A program made the position numbers and the translations under genes. Shown one piece after another: positions 24,405 to 31,230 of a stretch of DNA of 64,000 bases (the stretch's first letter is position 1; every line of letters begins with the position of its first letter). The stretch is from an uncultured Pseudomonadota bacterium (GTDB lineage Bacteria; Pseudomonadota; Gammaproteobacteria; Burkholderiales; Burkholderiaceae_C): NCBI GenBank assembly GCA_945952465.1, contig CAMFIB010000007.1:51653-115652 (forward strand). The letters are read 5' to 3'. The notes beneath the pieces were generated by a model that ran no database searches, had not been told where the DNA came from, and worked only from the letters and a program-made list of their open reading frames with translations.

Positions 24405-24536
24405 CCCGTCGTCTCCGGTTCCATCTGGTTATTGGGGGCTCGCCCTATTCTCGGGGGTAAGCAGACCGTAAGATACCGCGCAGTTTCCCGGACGCGTAGA
24501 CGTTCGCTTCTAGTCCATACCCACAGGAGATTCACC

Positions 24537-24791
24537 ATGGCCGACCTGAAAGCCACCTTCGAAGCCGCCGTTGCCAATTCCAAGAACCTCACGGAGCGCC
24601 CCGACAACGCCACGCTGCTGAAGATCTACGCGCTGTACAAGCAGGCCACCGCCGGTGACAACGCCGAGAAGAAGCCCGGCTTCAGCGACATGGTCGGCCG
24701 CGCCAAGTGGGACGCCTGGAACGGCTTCAAGGGCACCAGCAGCGACGACGCGATGCAGCAGTACGTGGACCTGATCGAATCGCTGTCTTGA
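24537..24791 (+). CDS. Acyl-CoA-binding protein
   Basis: This 84-residue protein has the complete ACBP four-helix fold pattern: LKATFEAAVANSKNLTERP, then LLKIYALYKQATAGDN with the ligand-contacting Tyr and Lys, then KPGFSDMVGRAKWDAWNGFKG. It would bind long-chain acyl-CoA in the cytosol and present it to acyltransferases. ACBPs are nearly universal in eukaryotes but patchy in bacteria. An AGGAGA site lies 7 bases before the ATG. It is divergent from the second WS/DGAT gene, which is the most likely recipient of its acyl-CoA. Confident identification; the functional link is inferred from context. Confidence 0.95.
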   Translation: MADLKATFEAAVANSKNLTERPDNATLLKIYALYKQATAGDNAEKKPGFSDMVGRAKWDAWNGFKGTSSDDAMQQYVDLIESLS

Positions 24792-24839
24792 GCGCCCGTG
24801 GCTGCCTCGCCCCGGGGCGGTCCGGCGGCGAAGCGCGCT

Positions 24840-24919
24840 GATTTTTCAAGCAAAATCGGCCGGTAGTCAGCGCCAATACTCGCCTTTCAGCTACAAAAAT
24901 AGTAGCGATCCGCTTCAGG
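24840..24919 (+). repeat. Dispersed 3'-end repeat, copy E
   Basis: About 80 bp between the stop of the ACBP gene and that of the convergent CoA-transferase gene. It aligns with copy B over its whole length: AAATCGG, GTAGTCAGCGCC, CTTTCAGCTAC, then GCTTCAGG. The arms GCTAC and GTAGC can pair. The CoA-transferase stop codon falls inside its right end. Confidence 0.75.
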
Positions 24920-26126
24920 CCACGATCCCGCGTTCGCGCAGCGCGGCGATCTGCTCGCCGCTGATTCCCAGTTCCCGCAGCACCGCATCGGTGTCGGCGC
25001 CCAGCGCCGGCGCATTGCGGCGGTGTTGGCCCGGCGTGGCCGACAGCTTGGGCACGAAGCCGGGCACGGCCATGGTGCTGCCGTCGGCCATCGTCACCTG
25101 CTGCAGCATGCCGCGCGCCGCGTAGTGCGGGTCGGCGGCGATGTCGGCCGCCGAATAGGCCTTGCCCGAGGGCACCTCGGCCGTGCCCAGCACGTCGAGC
25201 ACCTGCGCGATCGGGTGCCGCGCCGCCCAGGCGCCGATCGCCTCGTCGATCTCCGCCACCCGCTTCACCCGGCCCGCGTTGTCGGCCAGCGCGGGGTCGG
25301 CCGCCATGTCGGGCCGGCCGATCGCCGCCATCAGCCGCTTGAAGATGCTGTCGCCGTTGCCGGCGATCAGCGCCCAGGTGCCGCAGGCGCAGCGGTAGGC
25401 GTTGCTCGGCGCAATGCCCGGCAGCGCGCTGCCCGCCGGCTGCCGCACCGCGCCGAACGCGCTGTATTCCGGCAGCAGGCTTTCCATGCAGTTGAACACC
25501 GCCTCGTACAGCGCCACGTCGATCACCTGGCCCCGGCCGCTCGCGTGCCGCGCCTGCAGCGCCAGCAGCACGCCGATCACGCCGTGCAGGCTGGCCAGCG
25601 TGTCGCCCAGGCTCACGCCGGTGCGCACCGGCGCCCGGCCCGGTTCGCCGGTCAGGTGGCGCAGCCCGCCCATGCCTTCGGCCACCAGCGCAAAGCCGGG
25701 GCGGTCGCGGTAAGGCCCGGTCTGGCCGTAACCGCTGATGCGCAGCACGATCAGTTTCGGGTTGGCTTTCAGCAGGTCCTGCGGGTCCAGGCCCCAGCCC
25801 TCCATGGCGCCGGGGCGGAAGTTCTCGATCAGCACGTCGGACTCGGCCGCGAGCTGCCGCGCGATGGCCTGGCCGTCGGGCTGCCGCAAGTCCAGCGCCA
25901 GCGAGCGCTTGTTGCGCGACTGCACCTGCCACCACACCGAGGTGCCGTCCTTCACCATGCGCCACTGGCGCAGCGGGTCGCCGGTCTTGGGCGGTTCGAT
26001 CTTGACCACGTCGGCGCCGAAGTCGGCCAGCGTCTTGGCCGCGAAGGGCCCGGCGATCAACTGGCCCATCTCCAGCACCTTGAGGCCGGCCAACGGGCCG
26101 GCCGGCGTGCCTGCGGCGGCGCTCAT
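24915..26126 (-). CDS. CaiB/BaiF-type CoA-transferase (class III)
   Basis: This 403-residue class III CoA transferase would move CoA between a donor and a carboxylic acid. It has the N-terminal LAGLKVLEMGQLIAGPFAAK, ADVVKIEPPKTGDPLR (CoA binding), NKRSLALDL, and the catalytic Asp in GVSLGDTLASLHG. The C-terminal domain ends in LGISGEQIAALRERGIVA. The substrate is unknown; members handle carnitine, mesaconate, benzylsuccinate and others. Its start overlaps the stop of the polyhydroxyalkanoic acid system gene upstream by four bases, which implies a shared transcript. Confidence 0.92.
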   Translation of the reverse strand: MSAAAGTPAGPLAGLKVLEMGQLIAGPFAAKTLADFGADVVKIEPPKTGDPLRQWRMVKDGTSVWWQVQSRNKRSLALDLRQPDGQAIARQLAAESDVLIENFRPGAMEGWGLDPQDLLKANPKLIVLRISGYGQTGPYRDRPGFALVAEGMGGLRHLTGEPGRAPVRTGVSLGDTLASLHGVIGVLLALQARHASGRGQVIDVALYEAVFNCMESLLPEYSAFGAVRQPAGSALPGIAPSNAYRCACGTWALIAGNGDSIFKRLMAAIGRPDMAADPALADNAGRVKRVAEIDEAIGAWAARHPIAQVLDVLGTAEVPSGKAYSAADIAADPHYAARGMLQQVTMADGSTMAVPGFVPKLSATPGQHRRNAPALGADTDAVLRELGISGEQIAALRERGIVA

Positions 26127-26488
26127 TTCTTCGCGCGCGGCGCGGCGGCGGTTTTCTTGGCTGCCGCAGGCGCCTTGGCCTTTGCGGCGGTTTTGGCGGC
26201 GCCGCCAAGCAGGTCGTCGAGGTTCTTCACGATCTCGCCCTCGATGCGGTCTTTGAAGGCGCCGAGCAGAAAGCCCAGTTTGGCGTCGAGTTCGAAGCGG
26301 TCTTTCGTGACCGTCAGCGAGCCGCTGACGCCGCTGCGGGTGAAGCTGACCCGGTCGCTGGTCTTGCCTTCTTCGTAGGTGCAGGCCATGTCGAACTTGG
26401 CTTCGGCCTGTTCGGCCCAGCTGAAGGCGAGCTTGCGCGCTTGCGCCAGCCCAAGTGCGTGGTCGCGCGTGATGTGGATGTCAGGCAC
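26123..26488 (-). CDS. Polyhydroxyalkanoic acid system family protein
   Basis: This 121-residue protein matches the short PHA-system family (PHA_gran_rgn) by its MPDIHITRDHALGLAQARKL start, the EAKFDMACTYEEGKTSDRVSF strand region and SGSLTVTKDRFELDAKLGFLLG. About the last 27 residues are an Ala/Lys/Pro tail (AAKTAAKAKAPAAAKK) similar to those of PhaF-type phasins. It probably sits at polyhydroxyalkanoate granules, but its biochemical role is not known. It overlaps the upstream aminopeptidase gene by eight bases and the downstream CoA-transferase gene by four. Confidence 0.85.
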   Translation of the reverse strand: MPDIHITRDHALGLAQARKLAFSWAEQAEAKFDMACTYEEGKTSDRVSFTRSGVSGSLTVTKDRFELDAKLGFLLGAFKDRIEGEIVKNLDDLLGGAAKTAAKAKAPAAAKKTAAAPRAKK

Positions 26489-27626
26489 CGGCTTTCTCCA
26501 TCGTGGGGGTCTCCTTCAGCGCGCGCTCCAGGGCGTCGCGCCGTGCTTGCCGGCTCAGGGCGGCCAGCTCTTTCACCGCATGATAGAACCGCGGCCAGGG
26601 GTCGGGGCCGGCGCGCCGCTCGCGTTCGAACAGCGCTTCGAAGCCCGGCACCAGTTCGTCGTAGGCGGCCTGCGCGCCAAAGCTCGCGTTGTTGGCGCGG
26701 GCCACCCAGCCGTCGTAGCCGGCAAAGCCGCCCCAGGCCGCTTTCAGTTCCGCGTAGCGGGCGCGGAAGGTGGCCATGGCCTGCGCCTTCTGCGCCGCGA
26801 GATCGGGCGGCGCGGGCTGGCCGTCGGCCGGGTAGATGGCTTCCAGCGCGCGGCGGGTGTCCAGCGTCAGCGCCTTGAAGGCGTTGCGGCGGTCGTTGTA
26901 GGTGGCGTATTCGGCGCGCGCCTCGGGGCTGGCCCGCTCGGCCAGCCAGCGCGCGCCACCCAGCCGCTCCACGGCGGTGGCGAAGGATTCGTTGAACATG
27001 GTGTCGCCCGGCGCGAACGCGACCTGGTGCGACAGCTCGTGAAAGATCAGGCGGGCCAGCTCGCCCTCCGGGTAGCCGATGAAGGTGTTGAGCAGCGGGT
27101 CGCCGCCCAGCCAGTTCAGCCAGCCCAGCGTGGAGTAGGCGGGCACGCCGTAGGTCATGGTTTCCAGCCCGGCGGCCTGCTGCTTCACGGCCTCGGCCTT
27201 GGCGTCGGCCTCGTCGAAATAGCCGCGGTAGCCCACGCAGCCGGTCACGGGGAAGCACCAGGTCTTCAGCGCCAGTGAGTCGGGCGGCGCGGCCACCACG
27301 TTCCAGACCACCGCAGCGCGGTGCAGGTCGGCGTAGCGGCGGTAGCTGGCGTTGTCGGGCAGGTGCAGTTCGGCCACCGCGTAGTCGCGGATGCGCTGCG
27401 ACAGCTCGAGCCGCGCCTTCAGCTTGGCCGGCGCGCCGGCGTCGGCCAGCCAGTCGGGCACCGGGCGGGCGGCGTTCATCAGCTTCACATGGCCGCTGAC
27501 CGACTGCCAGTAGTAGCCGAGGCTGTCCCCCAGGTCGTCGCCGAGGCTGGCGCAGCCGCCGAGCACCAGCAGCAGGGCGGGTGTCAGCCAGCGCAACGGG
27601 GAGTACAGCGGGGAAGTGGCGCGCAT
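26481..27626 (-). CDS. Aminopeptidase-like zinc lipoprotein (Aminopep/DUF2265-type)
   Basis: This 381-residue exported lipoprotein has a signal peptide with lipobox LVLGGC. The zinc-peptidase motif HELSH (in IFHELSHQVAFAPGD) is followed by NESFATAVERLGGARWL, with the third ligand Glu. The sequence CFPVTGCVGYRGYFDEADA is characteristic of the family of predicted aminopeptidases found next to polyhydroxyalkanoate system genes. Start at MRATSPLYSPL puts the signal peptide at the usual place; two upstream Met codons are possible. It starts the three-gene operon with the PHA-system protein and CoA-transferase, and is divergent from the M20 gene across 77 bp. Confidence 0.88.
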   Translation of the reverse strand: MRATSPLYSPLRWLTPALLLVLGGCASLGDDLGDSLGYYWQSVSGHVKLMNAARPVPDWLADAGAPAKLKARLELSQRIRDYAVAELHLPDNASYRRYADLHRAAVVWNVVAAPPDSLALKTWCFPVTGCVGYRGYFDEADAKAEAVKQQAAGLETMTYGVPAYSTLGWLNWLGGDPLLNTFIGYPEGELARLIFHELSHQVAFAPGDTMFNESFATAVERLGGARWLAERASPEARAEYATYNDRRNAFKALTLDTRRALEAIYPADGQPAPPDLAAQKAQAMATFRARYAELKAAWGGFAGYDGWVARANNASFGAQAAYDELVPGFEALFERERRAGPDPWPRFYHAVKELAALSRQARRDALERALKETPTMEKAGA

Positions 27627-27703
27627 CGCAGGGTGTTTGCCCGGCATTATGGTGGCCGTTCGGGGTCGGGGTAACATGGTTCGTCAACGCCCCTTCATCC
27701 GCC

Positions 27704-28894
27704 ATGAAAGTCATCGATTCCCTCGTGACGCAGGCCGCCGCGATGGCCGCCGTGCGGCGCGACATCCACGCCCACCCGGAGCTGTGCTTCGAGGAGCAGC
27801 GCACCTCAGACCTGATCGCGGCCAGGCTGGAAGGCTGGGGCATCGAGGTGCACCGCGGGCTGGGCACGACCGGTGTGGTCGGGGTGCTGAGCCAGGGCAC
27901 CTCGAAGCGGCGCATCGGCCTGCGCGCCGACATGGACGCGTTGCCCATCCAGGAACGCAACAGCTTCGAGCACCGCAGCCAACACGCCGGCAAGATGCAC
28001 GCCTGCGGCCACGACGGCCATGTGGCCATGCTGCTGGCCGCAGCCCAGCACCTCGCCACCACGCGCGACTTCGACGGCACCGTGGTCTTCATCTTCCAGC
28101 CGGCGGAAGAAGGCGGTGGTGGTGCCCGCGAGATGATGAATGACGGCTTGTTCGAGCGTTTCCCGGTCGACGCCGTGTTCGCCATGCACAACTGGCCGGG
28201 GCTGGCCGCCGGCCAGTTCGCGCTGAGCGCCGGGCCGGTGATGGCGTCCAGCAACGAATTCCGCATCGTCGTGCGCGGCAAGGGCTGCCATGCGGCGATG
28301 CCGCACCTCGGCATCGACCCGGTGCCGGTGGCCTGCCAGCTGGTGCAGGGCTTCCAGACCATCGTCAGCCGCAACCGCCGGCCGATCGACGCCGGCGTCA
28401 TCTCGGTCACGATGATCCACGCCGGCGAAGCCACCAACGTCGTGCCCGAAAGCTGCGAGCTGCAGGGCACGGTGCGCACGTTCACCACCGAACTGCTGGA
28501 CCTGATCGAAGACCACATGCGGCGCATGTCCGAACAGACCTGCGCCGCTTTCGGCGCCGGCTGCGAGTTCGAGTTCAGCCGCAACTATCCGCCCACCATC
28601 AACCACGATGCCGAGACCGGTTTCGCACGCGAGGTGCTGGCCGCCATCGTGGGTGCCGACAACGTGCTGAAGCAGGAGCCGACGATGGGCGCTGAGGACT
28701 TCGCCTACATGCTGCAGGGCAAACCGGGTTGCTATGCCTTCATCGGCAATGGCGAGGGCGCGCACCGGCATGTGGGCCACGGCGAAGGGCCGTGCACGCT
28801 GCACAACCCCAGCTACGACTTCAACGACGACCTGATCCCGCTCGGCGCGACCTATCTGGTGCGGCTGGTGCAGGCCTGGGGCCAGCGGCCGTAG
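27704..28894 (+). CDS. M20-family amidohydrolase (aminoacylase/hippurate hydrolase type)
   Basis: This 396-residue metallohydrolase would cleave N-acyl amino acids. The two-metal site is visible: GLRADMDALPI, MHACGHDGHVAMLL and QPAEEGGGGA, with the dimerisation insert starting near SSNEFRIVVRGKGCHAAMPH and the final metal region GAEDFAYMLQGKPGCY. Residues fit the M20D group (hippurate hydrolase, HipO-like). Start at the ATG giving MKVIDSLV because the upstream frame lacks similarity and overlaps the divergent gene. The specific acyl group is unknown. Confidence 0.93.
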   Translation: MKVIDSLVTQAAAMAAVRRDIHAHPELCFEEQRTSDLIAARLEGWGIEVHRGLGTTGVVGVLSQGTSKRRIGLRADMDALPIQERNSFEHRSQHAGKMHACGHDGHVAMLLAAAQHLATTRDFDGTVVFIFQPAEEGGGGAREMMNDGLFERFPVDAVFAMHNWPGLAAGQFALSAGPVMASSNEFRIVVRGKGCHAAMPHLGIDPVPVACQLVQGFQTIVSRNRRPIDAGVISVTMIHAGEATNVVPESCELQGTVRTFTTELLDLIEDHMRRMSEQTCAAFGAGCEFEFSRNYPPTINHDAETGFAREVLAAIVGADNVLKQEPTMGAEDFAYMLQGKPGCYAFIGNGEGAHRHVGHGEGPCTLHNPSYDFNDDLIPLGATYLVRLVQAWGQRP

Positions 28895-28907
28895 CGGGCG
28901 GCGGCGC

Positions 28908-29684
28908 TCAGTCGTCGTTGAGTTCGGCGCGGGCCATGTGCACGTCGAGCCGCTCGGTCGCGTCGGCCGGCGTGCTGGCGGCGGCCAGTTCGTACAGCCG
29001 CGTGGCTTCGGGCATGCGGCGGTCGCCATCGAGCATGACCTGCCCGTTGGCGTATTCGATCATCCCGATCGCCGAGCGCGGGTGCAGCCGCAGCCCCTCC
29101 TGGAACAGCCGCAGGCCCACCTCCTTCTTCGCGCCGTAGGTCATGCTGCCGATCAGCGTGCCGACCTTGTCGATCACTTCGGCGTGGAAGGTGCCCAGCG
29201 CGATGTGGGCGTCGGCGTGGTGCGGCTGCAGCCGGATGACGCGCTCCAGCGATTCCTTGACCTGCCCGCCCAGCCCTTGCGCCAGCGCCTTGGCCACGCT
29301 GATGCCCTGGCTGTACCGGCCCAGCGCATAGGCCTTCCAGTACCAGGCGTTGACGCAGGCGGGATCGGCCTCGATCTGCTGCTCGGCGCGCTCAGCCGCT
29401 TCGAGGAACAGGTCGAGCTTGGCCTTTTCCTTCTTCTCCAGGTAGTTGGCGTAGATGCAGGTGGCCTTGTTGGCCACCGTCAGGCCGGGACCGCCGAGGC
29501 GCAAACCGGCTTCGGTGGCCCGCTCGAACTCGCCGTTGTGGAACAGCGCCCAGGCCGCCAGCAGCGCGTCGTCAGTGGGCAGGGGCTCGGCGTCGCCCTG
29601 ATGCAGCCGCTGCCAGTGCTGGCGCACCGAGGCCACGTCGAAAGAGAACTCGCCCAATTGCGAAAAGGCGGTCCATTTCGGCAT
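28908..29684 (-). CDS. TPR-like repeat protein
   Basis: This 258-residue soluble protein has helical repeats resembling tetratricopeptide repeats (ALFHNGEFERATEAGLRLGG, ACVNAWYWKAYALGRYSQG, ADAHIALGTFHAEV, RSAIGMIEYANGQVML). No signal peptide or enzymatic domain is visible, so it is most likely a scaffold or chaperone-like protein. Start at MPKWTAFSQLGEF, with a GGAAG site upstream. Thirty-five bases separate it from the TetR regulator upstream on the same strand, so the two are probably one transcript. Confidence 0.8.
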   Translation of the reverse strand: MPKWTAFSQLGEFSFDVASVRQHWQRLHQGDAEPLPTDDALLAAWALFHNGEFERATEAGLRLGGPGLTVANKATCIYANYLEKKEKAKLDLFLEAAERAEQQIEADPACVNAWYWKAYALGRYSQGISVAKALAQGLGGQVKESLERVIRLQPHHADAHIALGTFHAEVIDKVGTLIGSMTYGAKKEVGLRLFQEGLRLHPRSAIGMIEYANGQVMLDGDRRMPEATRLYELAAASTPADATERLDVHMARAELNDD

Positions 29685-29719
29685 GATCGCTTCCTTGACC
29701 TCCGCGTGCCCCGAAAGTT

Positions 29720-30382
29720 TCAGCCTTCGGTGGTCTGGTAGGCGCTGACCAGATCCATCAGGTGCTGCCGTTGGCCCGGCTCGAGGAAGGGCATCAGCAG
29801 GTTCAGCACATGGTGGGCGCCGCGCATCAGCGCGGCCTGCGCGGCCTCGGGCTCCAGCGCGCGGCGCGGGTCGCGCACGTATTCGTAGCTTAGCCAATAG
29901 GTGAGCACCACGACCATGCAGGTGGCGGTGGCGTCGATCTCGCGCGAGTCGATGCGCAGCGCGCCGGCGCGGCTCATGCCGTCGAGCATGCTGCGGGTGG
30001 CGCGGGTCTTGTTCTTCAGCACCCACTGGAAGTGGGTTTCCAGCCGGCGGTTCTTGCTGAGCAGGTCGTTCAGGTCGCGGTACAGGAAGCGGTACTGCCA
30101 GATCAGTTCGAACAGCGAATGGGTGAAGAACCAGGCGTCTTCCACGTCGCGTACGCCGTCGCTGGCGTTGAGCAGCTCGTTCAGCCCGCGCTCGTAGCGG
30201 TCGAACAGCGAGTTGATCAGCTCGTCTTTCGCGGGGTAGTGGTAGTAGAGGTTGCCGGGGCTGATGTTCAGTTCGGCCGAGATCAGCGTCGTGGAGACGT
30301 TGGGTTCGCCAAACCGGTTGAACAGGTCGAGCGTGACTTCGAGAATGCGTTCGGCCGTGCGACGTGGCGCTTTTTTCGCCAT
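29720..30382 (-). CDS. TetR-family transcriptional regulator
   Basis: This 220-residue repressor-type protein has an N-terminal helix-turn-helix (RILEVTLDLFNRFGEPNVSTTLISAELNISPGNLYYHYPAKDELI) followed by a ligand-binding helical domain (WFFTHSLFELIWQYRFLYRDL). TetR proteins of this sort, such as PhaD, often respond to lipid or acyl-CoA ligands beside phasin genes. Here it lies downstream of the phasin gene, and a fatty acyl-CoA reductase lies beyond, so control of either is a reasonable guess. Start is MAKKAPRRTAER. A minus-strand terminator separates it from the phasin gene. Confidence 0.92.
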   Translation of the reverse strand: MAKKAPRRTAERILEVTLDLFNRFGEPNVSTTLISAELNISPGNLYYHYPAKDELINSLFDRYERGLNELLNASDGVRDVEDAWFFTHSLFELIWQYRFLYRDLNDLLSKNRRLETHFQWVLKNKTRATRSMLDGMSRAGALRIDSREIDATATCMVVVLTYWLSYEYVRDPRRALEPEAAQAALMRGAHHVLNLLMPFLEPGQRQHLMDLVSAYQTTEG

Positions 30383-30463
30383 GGGTGTGTCTACCTCGTT
30401 GTTGCCGGACTTTAACCGACTCCACCCCGCCTGAGAATCACCCGGGCGCCAGGCTCTGGGGCC

Positions 30464-30492
30464 AAAAAAAGGGCGCCACCCGGGCACCCTTC
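30464..30492 (-). terminator. Rho-independent terminator after the phasin gene
   Basis: On the minus strand: AAGGGTGCC, loop CGGGT, GGCGCCCTT, then a run of T. The nine-pair stem has one G-T pair. It lies 31 bases past the phasin stop codon. Confidence 0.85.
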
Positions 30493-30522
30493 GTTGTTGC
30501 GGCGCGGCAATCGCCGCCACCG

Positions 30523-31029
30523 TCATTCGGCCGCAGCGGCTTTCTTGGCGGCAGCGCGCTTGCGCGGCGCCGCCTTCTTGGCTGCGGGAGCCTTGGGGGC
30601 CGCCGGCTTGGCGGCACGGGCTGGCTTGGCGCCGCCCTTTTCCAGCGCCTCGACGCGCGCCGCCAGAGCAGCCACGTCCTTGGCCGAGGGCACGCCCAGC
30701 TTGGCCAGCGCCTTGGCCACGCGGCCTTCGAAGATGTTTTCCAGCTTGTCCCATTGGCCGGACGCCTTGGAGGTGATGTCGGAGGCCATGCTGGTCATGC
30801 GGCTGGTGGCTTCGGTGATGCGCTCTTCGGCGGCCGACTGGGTTTTGCGCTGGATGCTGGTGCCTTCCTTGACCAGCGCCTCGAACACCTTGCCGCCTTC
30901 TTCCTGTGCCTTGGCGAAAGCGCCGAGGCCGGCCAGCCAGATCTGCTGTGCGGAGTCCTTCACGGTGGACGACAGGTGGGCGCCTGCGCGCTGCTTTTCT
31001 TCGGACGTCTTCTGCATCTTCTTAACCAT
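30523..31029 (-). CDS. PhaF-like phasin (polyhydroxyalkanoate granule-associated protein)
   Basis: This 168-residue protein has an amphipathic phasin helix domain (DSAQQIWLAGLGAFAKAQEEGG, KVFEALVKEG) and a helical middle, then a leucine-zipper-like AALAARVEALEKG and an Ala/Pro/Lys/Arg tail from about residue 130. This architecture matches PhaF/PhaI-type phasins, where the phasin part coats polyhydroxyalkanoate granules and the basic tail binds DNA, helping granules segregate. The tail block KAPAAKKAAPRK nearly repeats that of the WS/DGAT at 897-2516. It has its own terminator and lies head to head with the fatty acyl-CoA reductase gene. Confidence 0.92.
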   Translation of the reverse strand: MVKKMQKTSEEKQRAGAHLSSTVKDSAQQIWLAGLGAFAKAQEEGGKVFEALVKEGTSIQRKTQSAAEERITEATSRMTSMASDITSKASGQWDKLENIFEGRVAKALAKLGVPSAKDVAALAARVEALEKGGAKPARAAKPAAPKAPAAKKAAPRKRAAAKKAAAAE

Positions 31030-31129
31030 GGGGTTTTCTCCGGAATGGGGGTTGGCTAGGATGGCGGTCGGCGCGCCACGCGTACCGGCACTGTAAGCGG
31101 GCGATGCTGCCAGATTTAGGCGCGATCGA

Positions 31130-31155
31130 CTAGATCATTAGTGCGTGGCATCTAG
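31130..31155. promoter_or_regulatory. Inverted repeat, possible operator
   Basis: CTAGAT, 14 bases, ATCTAG lies in the 201-bp divergent region between the phasin and fatty acyl-CoA reductase genes. Symmetry beyond the six-base arms is poor. It could be a binding site for the nearby TetR protein, but this is speculative. Confidence 0.3.
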
Positions 31156-31230
31156 GGCCCGCACGGGTTTCTGCTGAATCGACCCCCGCTGCTTTCGGCA
31201 AGAATGCCTGACCCAAAAATGGAGATTGAC

